Source: an uncultured Collinsella sp.
GTDB taxonomy: Bacteria > Actinomycetota > Coriobacteriia > Coriobacteriales > Coriobacteriaceae
Reading direction: 5' to 3'
Length of the DNA stretch: 64,000 nt
Assembly: GCA_958413765.1 (NCBI GenBank)
Contig: CATYVH010000004.1
Coordinates: forward strand, 68,608-132,607
This document shows, one piece after another, positions 19,246-27,656 of the stretch (its first letter is position 1; each line of letters starts with the position of its first letter). Both the position numbers and the translations under genes were made by a program. Under the pieces are notes generated by a model. The model did no database searches. It saw nothing but the letters and a program-made list of their open reading frames with translations, and had not been told where the DNA came from.

Positions 19246-21216
19246 CTAACAAAGCGATCTTAGGCCGCCGGCTCCTTTGTCGAGCGTCGTAAAACGCACC
19301 GCATCCAGGTGCTCCAAGATGCTAATGGCTCGCTTGCGCGACACGCCCAGGGCCTCGCGCAGCACACTCGTGGTGACAGCGCCGCCGGCAGCCTCGATAG
19401 CCGCCGCAACGACCTCGCGCGCCTGAGCCTCGGCGGCGGCGGACAAGGCAACGTCGCGCTCGACCTTAACGATCGAGCGGTTGAGCGAAAGCTCGCGCAG
19501 GGCACGCGTCATGGTGTCGCGATCGAGTTGCAACTGCTGCCCCACCTCGGGAAGCGTCGGTGCATCGAGGCCCGCCTCGTCCAGCAGGGCCGCGATGCGC
19601 CGGCCGGCCTCGCGCACCACACGTATCGCCGCAGCGGCGGAATGTGGGTCGTAGACCTCGGACCCCTCCTGGGCGCAGATGCCGCGCGCACAGCCCTCGA
19701 AGATGAGCGCAGACGCGACGTCTTCGCCCGCTTTCGGCCAGGCGACATGCGCAACCTCGCCCGGGGTGAAGCCCGTTTGCTTGGGCGCGGCCTTATGCAT
19801 GACGACAAGCGTGTCGGCGAGGGCGGCAAGGGCGGCATCGAGCACAGCGGGGGCGGCATAGAGCTCCTCGGTCGAGCGCTCCGGATGGAGGGCGACCGCA
19901 TCGCCCGACGCCACCGCGGCGTGCAGGAGCCTCGCGACTTCGGCACCGGAAAGGTCGAGCGCACGGGCGGCAACGGCCGCCGGCACGGGCAGGCGCTGCA
20001 GCCCCAGCCATGCGGCAATGGCGGCGGCGCGGTCGCCGGCATCCAGAGCCCTGAGCAGCGAGACCTCTTCCGCGGAGAGGTCGCGCGAGCGGCGGCACCG
20101 CGAAAGAAGAACGCAACCGCCGCCGATAAGTACCACCGGGGAGAACGCAAGCACGATGAGACCGTCGCCCGAGCGCACGGGAAGGCGCTCCTCCAGGCGG
20201 ATTTGCACGGTACGCGTCTCGCCCGGGGCAATCGGCCCCGCGCCCTCCATGAGCATGATACGGCCGAGGACCTCTGCCGTGCCCACCATCACGTGGACGC
20301 GCGTGCCGGACTCGAAGGGCACGGGCTTGGCGCCCTCGCGCCCCAGATAGGTGAAGCGCGCGATAAGCCTGAGCGTCGAGCCCTCGGCACCAGACCCGCA
20401 GAGGACCTCGCCGCGCGGAAGGTCGCCCGCGCCGTCGCCCACGATGTTGAGCGCCACGCGCTGTCCGGGCAACGCCCGAGGAGTATCGCCATGCACCTGA
20501 ATCGCGCGAACGCGGCAGCGCACGCCCGCGGGACTCGAAACGAGCTCATCGCCCACCGCCACGGGGGCATCGTGAAGCGTGCCCGTGACGACCGTCCCGG
20601 ATCCCTTGATGGTGAAGCAGCGGTCGATGGGCAGGCGCGGGGCCAGACAGGGGCGCACCGGGCGGGATGCGGCATCGGCCAGGAAAGAGTCGATAGCGGT
20701 ATCGAGGGCAAGGCGAACGTCCTCGATACCCGCACCCGTGCGAGAGGAAACGGGCACCACGGGCGCATTGGCAAAGACGGTATCGCCGAGGAAATCCATC
20801 ACGTCGAGCTCGGCGAGCTCCGCCGTCTCGTCATCGGCCAGATCGCGCATCGTAAGCGCAACGACCATGTGCGTCACACCCAACAGCTCCAGTACGCGAA
20901 CATGCTCGCGGGTCTGCGGCATCACGCCCTCAACGGCAGAAACCACCAGCAACGCAACATCCACGCCGGTAGCACCCTGCACCATGGCGCGTAGGTAGTG
21001 GGCATGACCGGGTACATCGACCAGGCCGACAAGATTGCCGCTCGGCAGCACCAGCTCGCCAAAACCGAGCTCCGTGGTCATACCGCGGCGCCGCTCGACC
21101 TCCAGACGGTCGGGATTTTTTCCGGTCAGCGCCTCGATAAGGGCTGACTTTCCGTGGTCGACGTGCCCCGCCGTTCCAATGACAACGGGACATTCGACAA
21201 GCTCGCGCGCAGTCAT
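19246..21216 (-). CDS. selB: selenocysteine-specific translation elongation factor SelB
   Basis: 656 residues. The GTPase domain starts with IGTAGHVDHGKSALIEALTG and contains VDVPGHAHY for the G3 box. EF-Tu-like domains II and III follow, then about 250 residues of winged-helix repeats at the C-terminus that bind the SECIS RNA hairpin. SelB brings Sec-tRNA to UGA. ATG at 21216 overlaps the selA stop (ATGA), so the two genes are translationally coupled; the in-frame upstream extension into selA is not coding. Confidence 0.96.
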   Translation of the reverse strand: MTARELVECPVVIGTAGHVDHGKSALIEALTGKNPDRLEVERRRGMTTELGFGELVLPSGNLVGLVDVPGHAHYLRAMVQGATGVDVALLVVSAVEGVMPQTREHVRVLELLGVTHMVVALTMRDLADDETAELAELDVMDFLGDTVFANAPVVPVSSRTGAGIEDVRLALDTAIDSFLADAASRPVRPCLAPRLPIDRCFTIKGSGTVVTGTLHDAPVAVGDELVSSPAGVRCRVRAIQVHGDTPRALPGQRVALNIVGDGAGDLPRGEVLCGSGAEGSTLRLIARFTYLGREGAKPVPFESGTRVHVMVGTAEVLGRIMLMEGAGPIAPGETRTVQIRLEERLPVRSGDGLIVLAFSPVVLIGGGCVLLSRCRRSRDLSAEEVSLLRALDAGDRAAAIAAWLGLQRLPVPAAVAARALDLSGAEVARLLHAAVASGDAVALHPERSTEELYAAPAVLDAALAALADTLVVMHKAAPKQTGFTPGEVAHVAWPKAGEDVASALIFEGCARGICAQEGSEVYDPHSAAAAIRVVREAGRRIAALLDEAGLDAPTLPEVGQQLQLDRDTMTRALRELSLNRSIVKVERDVALSAAAEAQAREVVAAAIEAAGGAVTTSVLREALGVSRKRAISILEHLDAVRFTTLDKGAGGLRSLC

Positions 21217-22670
21217 CGGCGCAAACCCGCCCGCACGGCGTCGGCCAACGCAGACGCACACAAATCAAGGTCGGTATCGTGCACAAGCGTGCGAACGTCA
21301 AACAGCACCTGGTCGTGCTGCACGCGCGTCACAACCGGCGTATCGGGCTCCTGAACCATAGCGCGCTTCAGGCCATCGACGGACAGGCGCCCATCGACGG
21401 GGCAGACGGCAACGCAAAAGGTTGGGAGCTCGACGGTCGGCAGCGAGCCACCGCCCGGGGCAGAAGCGCCTTCGACAACCTGCAGCTCCACCGCCTCCTC
21501 GCACTGAGAGTCACGAAGCTTGCGCAGCATGCGGTCATGCAGGCGCTTAGCCTGACGCTCGAGCGGAGCCGACGCGCCGGAAAGCATGTTGAGCACCGGG
21601 ATCTCCCGATGCGCTGTATCGGGACCGGTCACATACAGACGCAGGGTAGCCTCGAGCGCCGCGAGCGTGAGCTTGCCGGGGCGAAGCGCGCGCATAAGCG
21701 GATGAGAGGCGCAGGCAGCGATAACCTGGGTACTGCCGAGGATAATGCCCGCCTGCGAAGCACCAAGCAACTTGTCGCCCGAACACGAGACAACGTCGAC
21801 GCCGGCGCAAAGCGAAGCGGACGTGGGCTTCTCCCCCGCATCGGCAAGCACCCCGTCTGCCAGCAAAGCGCCCGAGCCTTGGTCCTCGTAAAGCAAAAGC
21901 CCGTGCTCGTGCGCCAGTGCAGAAAGCTCCGCCGCGGAAACCTCCTCGTGGAAGCCCTCGATACGGTAGTTGGAAGGATGAACTTTCAGGATCATCGCCG
22001 TGTTGGGCGTAATGGCGCTTTGATAATCGTCCAGATGCGTGCGGTTGGTGGAACCCACCTCGACAAGCTTGGCACCCGAAGCCGCCATGATGTCGGGGAT
22101 ACGGAAACTGCCTCCCACCTCGACAAGCTCGCCGCGGCTCACGATGACCTCTTTGCCGCATGCATGCGCGGCAAGCACCAACAGCACCGCCGCGGCGTTA
22201 TTGTTGACAACCAAGGCGTCCTGCGCCCCCGTGAGTGTGCGCAGCAGGCGCGCGGCATGCTCCTTGCGGCCCCCGCGAGCACAGGTCGCGACGTCGTACT
22301 CGAGCGTGCTGTAGCTGCGGGCGACGTCGGTCACCGCCTGCACCGCTGCGGGAGCGAGCGGAGCACGGCCCAGATTGGTGTGAATCACAACGCCTGTCGC
22401 GTTGACGGCGGGACGCAGGGTCGGCAGCAACAGACGGTGGCACCGCCGCTCAATGGCCAAGGCGAGCTCGCGCTTGTTCCTCGCGGGGACGCCGGAGCGA
22501 ATCGCCGCGCGCTCGGCATCGAGCTCAACATCGATCGCCTCGCGCACGATCGTATCGCCCGCATCGCCGGCAGCCTTCATGACCGGCCACTCCGCCAGCA
22601 GCTCGTGGACAGCGGGAATGGAGCGCAGGCGGTCGCGCACCTCGGCGGGCATGGATTCGCAGTCGCTCAT
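21213..22670 (-). CDS. selA: L-seryl-tRNA(Sec) selenium transferase
   Basis: 485 residues. PLP-dependent fold with the active-site lysine in CSGDKLLGASQAG and the family motif NATGVVIHTNLGRAPL. It converts Ser-tRNA-Sec to Sec-tRNA-Sec using selenophosphate from SelD, encoded 6 kb away on the same strand. The start at 22670 is preceded by GAAAGG; the longer frame starting at 22745 has no ribosome binding site. Confidence 0.96.
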   Translation of the reverse strand: MSDCESMPAEVRDRLRSIPAVHELLAEWPVMKAAGDAGDTIVREAIDVELDAERAAIRSGVPARNKRELALAIERRCHRLLLPTLRPAVNATGVVIHTNLGRAPLAPAAVQAVTDVARSYSTLEYDVATCARGGRKEHAARLLRTLTGAQDALVVNNNAAAVLLVLAAHACGKEVIVSRGELVEVGGSFRIPDIMAASGAKLVEVGSTNRTHLDDYQSAITPNTAMILKVHPSNYRIEGFHEEVSAAELSALAHEHGLLLYEDQGSGALLADGVLADAGEKPTSASLCAGVDVVSCSGDKLLGASQAGIILGSTQVIAACASHPLMRALRPGKLTLAALEATLRLYVTGPDTAHREIPVLNMLSGASAPLERQAKRLHDRMLRKLRDSQCEEAVELQVVEGASAPGGGSLPTVELPTFCVAVCPVDGRLSVDGLKRAMVQEPDTPVVTRVQHDQVLFDVRTLVHDTDLDLCASALADAVRAGLRR

Positions 22671-22747
22671 GGAAAGCCTTTCGACATATTCAATAAAAAG
22701 CAGGTCCCCCACGATCATCGTCGGCCACCAAATGGCGACGCGCATGC

Positions 22748-22832
22748 AAAAGGGACAGGTCCATTATGGCAGCTCATGGCAAGACGGCGCAGTGCCTCGT
22801 CCAAACCCGCCAAAATAAACCTGTCCCTCTTT
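22748..22832. repeat. inverted repeat of the GGGACAGGT type between the FNT gene and selA
   Basis: AAAAGGGACAGGT (22748-22760) faces ACCTGTCCCTCTTT (22819-22832) across 58 bp. It resembles other GGGAC hairpins in the window. It lies after the FNT stop on the minus strand and before selA and could end the FNT transcript. Confidence 0.55.
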
Positions 22833-22854
22833 GGTCGGTTATGCCGTGGGGCCT

Positions 22855-23691
22855 TTAGGCCTCCCTGTTGGCGTAGATAAACCAGTAGCCCAGCGCAACG
22901 ATCAGGGCGCCGCCCACGATATTGCCGAGCGTGGCGACGGAAAGATTGAGCGCCAGGCCCGCCGCGTTGAGGGCGTCGGCGCCGGCGACATCAACTCCAT
23001 AGCCGCAGGAGTGCATCAAAATACCCATGGGCAAAAAGTACATGTTGGCAACGCAGTGCTCAAAACCGCAGGTCACAAACGCGGCAATGGGCAGCAGAAT
23101 GCCCACGACCTTGTCGACCACGGTCCTGCCAGCGGTACCGATCCATACAGCCAGGCACACAAAGATGTTGCACAGAATGCCGCGGAAGAAGATGGTGACG
23201 GCGTCAATCGAAACCTTTCCGGCGGCGACGCTCACCATGGTGTTGGCGACGGCCTCGCCGTTGAGCTTGTAAATAGCTGCCATGTAAACCAAAAAGACGA
23301 CGAGCAGCGCGCCGGCAAAGTTGCCGATCCACACAACGACCCAAGCCTTGAGCATCTGGGCGAGCGTAATCTTTTTGCTCTTGAGCGCGCAGACCATAAG
23401 CGAGTTGCCGGTAAACAGCTCCGCGCCGCAAATGAGCACGAGCACCAGACCCAGGCAAAAAGCAAGGCCACCCACAAAGCGCTGGGCGCCCCAGCCAAGC
23501 GTGGGATCGCTCAAAAAGACCGTGAAGAACAGGCCGCCAAAGGCGATGAACGCGCCGGCGAACATGGCAAGCATAAAGGCCTTCGAGGGCGGTAGGTTGG
23601 CCTTGGTAACACCGGCAGCCTCGGTCTTGGCCTCGATCGCGGCGGGCGCCAGGCAATCGGGGGTGGAATATTCTGCCTTGGAATCTGCCAT
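22855..23691 (-). CDS. formate/nitrite transporter (FNT) family channel
   Basis: 278 residues with six predicted membrane segments after a hydrophilic N-terminus of about 45 residues. The FNT repeats are visible as AGAFIAFGG and CNIFVCLAVW, with LFTGNSLM near residue 120 and GFEHCVANMYF near residue 200, the latter carrying the conserved central histidine. It should conduct formate or nitrite across the cytoplasmic membrane. Position next to selA/selB suggests formate serving a Sec-containing formate dehydrogenase encoded elsewhere; that is inference. ATG at 23691 follows a purine-rich AAGAAAGAAG. A GGGACA...TGTCCC hairpin (23716-23745) lies in its leader. Confidence 0.88.
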   Translation of the reverse strand: MADSKAEYSTPDCLAPAAIEAKTEAAGVTKANLPPSKAFMLAMFAGAFIAFGGLFFTVFLSDPTLGWGAQRFVGGLAFCLGLVLVLICGAELFTGNSLMVCALKSKKITLAQMLKAWVVVWIGNFAGALLVVFLVYMAAIYKLNGEAVANTMVSVAAGKVSIDAVTIFFRGILCNIFVCLAVWIGTAGRTVVDKVVGILLPIAAFVTCGFEHCVANMYFLPMGILMHSCGYGVDVAGADALNAAGLALNLSVATLGNIVGGALIVALGYWFIYANREA

Positions 23692-23762
23692 GTCGATCAC
23701 TTCTTTCTTACGTTGTGGGACAAGCATTGCCAAAGCACATGTCCCGCGCCGGATGGTCAAAA

Positions 23763-23795
23763 CAAAACAGGCCAGAAGTAAACGTACCTCTGACC
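23763..23795 (-). terminator. intrinsic terminator upstream of the FNT gene
   Basis: GGTCAGAGGTA and TACTTCTGGCC pair around CGTT and are followed by TGTTTTGTTTTG on the minus strand. It is the second terminator after the tRNA-Gly/tRNA-Pro pair. Confidence 0.7.
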
Positions 23796-23837
23796 TGCAA
23801 ATTACTTGGAGCGACGGGTTCGTCACCCGGTACTCTC

Positions 23838-23876
23838 ACAAAAACGGCCTTGATCCCAAAAAGAATCAAAGCCGTT
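23838..23876 (-). terminator. terminator of the tRNA-Pro/tRNA-Gly transcript
   Basis: AACGGCTTTGAT pairs with GATCAAGGCCGTT around a short T-rich loop and is followed by TTTTTG, 12 bp after the tRNA-Gly CCA. Confidence 0.85.
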
Positions 23877-23887
23877 AACCAATCTTG

Positions 23888-23961
23888 TGGAGCGGGCGAC
23901 GGGAATCGAACCCGCGTCATCAGCTTGGAAGGCTGGGGTTCTACCATTGAACTACGCCCGC
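23888..23961 (-). tRNA. tRNA-Gly (TCC anticodon)
   Basis: 74 nt with encoded CCA. The acceptor GCGGGCG pairs with CGCCCGC, the anticodon loop is CTTCCAA and the T loop is TTCGATT. It lies 6 bp after tRNA-Pro and is co-transcribed with it. Confidence 0.96.
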
Positions 23962-23967
23962 AAGATA

Positions 23968-24045
23968 TGGTCGGGACGACAGGATTTGAACCTGCGACAT
24001 CCTGCTCCCAAAGCAGGCGCGCTACCAAACTGCGCCACGTCCCGA
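23968..24045 (-). tRNA. tRNA-Pro (TGG anticodon)
   Basis: 78 nt with encoded CCA. The acceptor CGGGACG pairs with CGTCCCG, the anticodon loop is TTTGGGA and the T loop is TTCAAAT. Confidence 0.96.
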
Positions 24046-24135
24046 AGGTGTTGAGCAGCTAAGGTCTAAACCTTGCGTGTCCCAAAGCGAAGGAAATTAT
24101 AGGGGAGACTCCCCGCCTGTGCAAGCGACGATACC

Positions 24136-25494
24136 CTAGCTCCTCGAATGTACGACAAACCGACTGTGGAGCAGGCCGATCACAAACGCCACCACGGCAA
24201 CCGGCGCCCACGCGGCTCCAATGTCTGCCAGCGGCAGCGCATCGAACGGCAGCCACGCGCCCGTAAAGAACGCATCGCGGACCGAGGTAATCACGCTCTG
24301 CACCGCGACAACGCCGCCGACCCAGACCCACACCTGCGGATGAGCGTCGCAAAAGCCGTGCACCAGGCCCATCAGTACCAGCACGATGGCAACGGGATAC
24401 AAGGCGTTGAGCATGGGCACCGAGAACATAAGAATCACGTCGAGGCCCACGTTGGAGAGCACGCACGAAAACGCTGCGAACACAAAGGCGAGAACCGCAA
24501 AGGGACGGCGCATGGCCTCCTCAGAGGCCTCCGCTCCCCCTTCGACCACATACGTCTCGCAGAAGTAACGCGAGCAGCAGCTGATGAGGCCGATGCACAC
24601 GTTCATGCAGGCGAGGAAGAAGATGGCGAAGACCACGACCGTGCCGGCAAGCCCAAAATGCATGGAGGCCGAACGGGCGAGGATGGCGGCGCCGTTGGTA
24701 GCGTCGGGCATCACGGTGCCGAGCTGCATACCGGCAAGTCCCAAGCCGCAGTAGATGATGGCCATGAGCACGCCGGCGATCACACCGGAACGCGAAATCT
24801 CGAAGGCCACGCGCTTGTCATCGGTAACACCCAACTCGTGGATGGTCTCGGCGATGATGATGCCAAAGGCGAGCGACGCGAGTAGGTCCATGGTCTGATA
24901 GCCAGTCAGAAAGCCCTGCACGGCAGCGCCAGCATCGTAGGGGGCCTGCGGCGCGGCAGCGGGACCCAGCGGCGAGATCACGGCAGCACCAACGACCAGC
25001 ACGATGAGCGCAATGAGCGCGGGGCCCGTAATGCGGCCGAGCACGCGTGTGATGACGCCCGGGCGCAGCGTGAGCGCAAACGCGACGACAAAGAAGCCGA
25101 CGGCAAACACCAGGCGCGCCGTGCCGAGCGAGACGCCCTCGGGCAACAGCGGCACCAGCATCTCGAAGGCCGTGGAGCTCGTGCGCGGAATGGCCAGGCA
25201 CGGGCCGATAGCCAGATACACCGCCGCGACAAAGAACTCGCCGAACTTGGGATGCACACGGCCGGCAAGCTCGCGCGCCGTTCCGGCAAGTGCCACGGCG
25301 ATAAAGCCCATGACGGGCAGGCCGATGGCGGCAATGAGAAAGCCGAGCATGGCGACCGGCGTGGCAGAACCTGCCTGCAGCGCCAGCAGCGGCGGAATAA
25401 TAAGGTTGCCGGCGCCAAAGAGCATCGAGAACAGGGCGATACCGACGGTAACGACATGGTCGGAGCGCAGGCCGCGCGGCGCGGATGAGGCCAT
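24136..25494 (-). CDS. brnQ: branched-chain amino acid carrier, LIVCS/BrnQ family
   Basis: 452 residues and about twelve hydrophobic segments. The N-terminal motif LFSMLFGAGNLIIPPLLA and GYQTMDLLASLAFG are signatures of the sodium-coupled leucine/isoleucine/valine symporters of Gram-positive and enteric bacteria. It imports branched-chain amino acids. ATG at 25494 is preceded by GAAAGGTGG. It lies between the two tRNA genes and the selenium-linked cysteine desulfurase, whose terminator (25516-25548) separates the two transcripts. Confidence 0.92.
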   Translation of the reverse strand: MASSAPRGLRSDHVVTVGIALFSMLFGAGNLIIPPLLALQAGSATPVAMLGFLIAAIGLPVMGFIAVALAGTARELAGRVHPKFGEFFVAAVYLAIGPCLAIPRTSSTAFEMLVPLLPEGVSLGTARLVFAVGFFVVAFALTLRPGVITRVLGRITGPALIALIVLVVGAAVISPLGPAAAPQAPYDAGAAVQGFLTGYQTMDLLASLAFGIIIAETIHELGVTDDKRVAFEISRSGVIAGVLMAIIYCGLGLAGMQLGTVMPDATNGAAILARSASMHFGLAGTVVVFAIFFLACMNVCIGLISCCSRYFCETYVVEGGAEASEEAMRRPFAVLAFVFAAFSCVLSNVGLDVILMFSVPMLNALYPVAIVLVLMGLVHGFCDAHPQVWVWVGGVVAVQSVITSVRDAFFTGAWLPFDALPLADIGAAWAPVAVVAFVIGLLHSRFVVHSRS

Positions 25495-25515
25495 GGGACC
25501 ACCTTTCGGGTCGAA

Positions 25516-25548
25516 ACAAAAACGGGACGGGCAAAAGGCCCATCCCGC
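25516..25548 (-). terminator. terminator of the selD-yedF-csd operon
   Basis: CGGGATGGGC pairs with GCCCGTCCCG around a TTTT-containing loop and is followed by TTTTTG on the minus strand, 14 bp after the desulfurase stop. Confidence 0.85.
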
Positions 25549-25561
25549 AAGTATATACGCT

Positions 25562-26701
25562 TTAGCAAGCTAAATCGCGCAAAGCTTCAATCGCGGCGTC
25601 AACTTCCTCGTCCGTGTTGAAATACCCAAACGAGAAGCGAACGACACCCTGGCGCTCGGTCCCCAACGCGCGGTGCATGAGCGGGGCGCAATGGGCACCG
25701 GGGCGCGTCGCAATCCCCCACCCCTGCATGAGCGCGTCCGAGATCTCGGCAGAGTCGATATCACCCACGTTGAGTGAGACGATCGCCGAGCGCGACGGCT
25801 GGTCAAAGGCGCCGTAGAGCTTGATCTCCGGGATTTCGCGCACGCCAGCGAGAAAGCGATCCGCCAGTGCTCGCTCATGCGCCGCAATCGCCTCGACCCC
25901 GCTTTGCGCCTCGATAAAGTCGAGACCTGCGGAAAGTCCCGCGATGCCGTGGCCGTTGAGCGTGCCCGCCTCAAGGCGCGTGGGCCACTCAAGCGGCTGC
26001 AGCGCATCGAAGCTGTGCACGCCCGTGCCGCCCATGGCCCACGGCGCCACGTCAATGCCCTCCGCCACGGCCAGCCCGCCGGTGCCTTGGGGTCCCATGA
26101 GCCCCTTGTGGCCGGTAAAGCACACGACGTCGAACCCCATGGCTTGCATATCGATATGCACCGTACCGGCAGACTGAGAGGCATCGACGATCACCAACGC
26201 GCCGACCGCATGGGCGATGGCAGACACACGCGAAACGTCGACCGCGTTGCCGGTCACATTGGAAGCGTGCGTCACCACCACGGCACGCGTACCGGGCGTG
26301 ACCAGCCGCTCGAGCTCGTCGTAGTCGAGCACGCCGTTGGTATCACAGCCCGCATGCTCAACCGTCACACCCTGCTCTGCCGCCAGGCGGTTGAGCGGAC
26401 GCAGCACGGAGTTGTGCTCGAGCACCGTTGTGACCACATGGTCGCCGGGGCGCACCACCCCGTTGATGGCGGTGTTGAGCGCCGCCGTGGAGTTGGGCGT
26501 AAAGCACACATGGTCCGCCCTCGGGCAACCCAAAAGGCGCGCGAGCTTGGCACGGCAAGCGTGAATCGTACGAGCGGCATCGAGGGCACCCGACGTGGCG
26601 CCGCGCCCGGCATTGCCGAGCGAGCACATCGCCTGCGTCACGGCATCGATGACCGTCTGAGGCTTGTGCATGGTCGTCGCCGCGTTATCCAGGTAGATCA
26701 T
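25562..26701 (-). CDS. cysteine desulfurase (selenium-metabolism-linked subfamily)
   Basis: 379 residues. PLP aminotransferase class V fold: IYLDNAATT at the N-terminus, the PLP lysine in FTGHKGLMGPQG and the active-site cysteine in RPGAHCAPLMH. It removes sulfur from cysteine, or selenium from selenocysteine, to a protein persulfide/perselenide. ATG at 26701 overlaps the DUF3343 stop as ATGA. The subfamily found beside DUF3343, YedF and SelD is thought to supply selenium to SelD or to a selenium-containing molybdenum hydroxylase; that is known from genome context studies, not shown here. Confidence 0.9.
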   Translation of the reverse strand: MIYLDNAATTMHKPQTVIDAVTQAMCSLGNAGRGATSGALDAARTIHACRAKLARLLGCPRADHVCFTPNSTAALNTAINGVVRPGDHVVTTVLEHNSVLRPLNRLAAEQGVTVEHAGCDTNGVLDYDELERLVTPGTRAVVVTHASNVTGNAVDVSRVSAIAHAVGALVIVDASQSAGTVHIDMQAMGFDVVCFTGHKGLMGPQGTGGLAVAEGIDVAPWAMGGTGVHSFDALQPLEWPTRLEAGTLNGHGIAGLSAGLDFIEAQSGVEAIAAHERALADRFLAGVREIPEIKLYGAFDQPSRSAIVSLNVGDIDSAEISDALMQGWGIATRPGAHCAPLMHRALGTERQGVVRFSFGYFNTDEEVDAAIEALRDLAC

Positions 26702-26949
26702 CGCACGACCTCCCACATATCAATCACGGTATAGCCCTCGGTAGGAACGCCCGCCGCGGCGAGTTCGCCGCGCAGCAGCTCCTCATCGGCAGGCAACGCC
26801 TTCCACGCCAGACCACAGCCGGCAGCGACCTCCCCGGGCACGGGAATCGTTCGCCCGGGAAGGCCGCGCTCGATGCACAGGGACTCGCAGCCCATGGCGG
26901 CCGCCGTGGTGGGAAACGTGATGACAAGCGCCGGGCGCTTCTCCCTCAT
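26698..26949 (-). CDS. DUF3343 family protein of the selenium locus
   Basis: 83 residues. DUF3343 proteins are short and resemble putative Se/S carriers; the signature here is ITFPTTAAAMGCESLC with further cysteine in VAAGCGLAWK, which could hold persulfide or selenide. ATG at 26949 follows TTGGAG with good spacing; an in-frame TTG at 26964 is possible. It lies 19 bp after yedF and overlaps the desulfurase start by four bases, so it is translated with them. Function is inferred from context only. Confidence 0.8.
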   Translation of the reverse strand: MREKRPALVITFPTTAAAMGCESLCIERGLPGRTIPVPGEVAAGCGLAWKALPADEELLRGELAAAGVPTEGYTVIDMWEVVR

Positions 26950-26968
26950 GGCAACTCCAACCAATACG

Positions 26969-27595
26969 CTACGGGCGCACGACGCGCACGGCCTGCTCCA
27001 TCTTCTCCACGATCACGTACATGTTGGTGACCTCGCCCACCGCAAGCTGGTCTTTAATGCCATAGTGGTCGAGGCAGGTACCACAGGTGAGAATCTCGAC
27101 ACCCTGCTCGGCCAGGCCCTTCAGGTCGTCGAGCACCGGCGAGCCCTCAACGGTGAGCTTGGCGCCGCCGTTGTAGAACAGCATGGTCGCGGGCAGCTCC
27201 TCCTGCTGCGTCACGGCAAAGATAAACGCTTTCATGAGCTTGTGGCCCAGCTCGTCGTCGCCACGGCCCATGCAGTCGGTGTAGACGGAAATGACGAGCC
27301 TGCCCTTGCCGGCGCTGGCATCACAGAAGGCAGCGCCATCCTGCTCGGGATCGGCCATGGCAATGGCGCCAGAGGTCGCCACGGTCACGTGCCACTCGGC
27401 GCCAGAAACCTTCTCGACCGAGGCCGTGCAGCCCTTCTCCTGCGCCATCTTGGAGATGTTCTTGACGGCGGTCTCGTTGTCGACCGAGGTCACGACGGCG
27501 CCCTCGCCATCGAGCTGCTTCAGAGCTTTGAGCGTCTTGACGACGGGCAGCGGGCAGGCATCGCCCATGGCATTGACTTCAATCTTGGTAGACAT
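26969..27595 (-). CDS. yedF: YedF-type selenium metabolism protein (sulfurtransferase-like)
   Basis: 208 residues. The N-terminal 75 residues are a TusA/SirA-like domain with the DACPLPVVKT cysteine motif. The C-terminal half is a DsrE-like domain with TCGTCLDHYG. This two-domain protein is a marker of genomes that use SelD and may shuttle reduced selenium. ATG at 27595 is preceded by AAAGGAAT; the much longer frame reading back into selD is not coding. Neighbours are selD (61 bp upstream) and DUF3343 (19 bp downstream). Confidence 0.9.
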   Translation of the reverse strand: MSTKIEVNAMGDACPLPVVKTLKALKQLDGEGAVVTSVDNETAVKNISKMAQEKGCTASVEKVSGAEWHVTVATSGAIAMADPEQDGAAFCDASAGKGRLVISVYTDCMGRGDDELGHKLMKAFIFAVTQQEELPATMLFYNGGAKLTVEGSPVLDDLKGLAEQGVEILTCGTCLDHYGIKDQLAVGEVTNMYVIVEKMEQAVRVVRP

Positions 27596-27656
27596 AGCAA
27601 ATTCCTTTCGAAAGAGCCGTTCTAGAGAACGGCAAACAGTTACATAAACGTGCGGG

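Noticed and set aside
23804..23830. Partial tRNA remnant next to tRNA-Gly
   Set aside because: The sequence resembles a tRNA 3' end (ACCCGTCGCTCCA on the minus strand) but the T loop is wrong and no D or anticodon arm is present.
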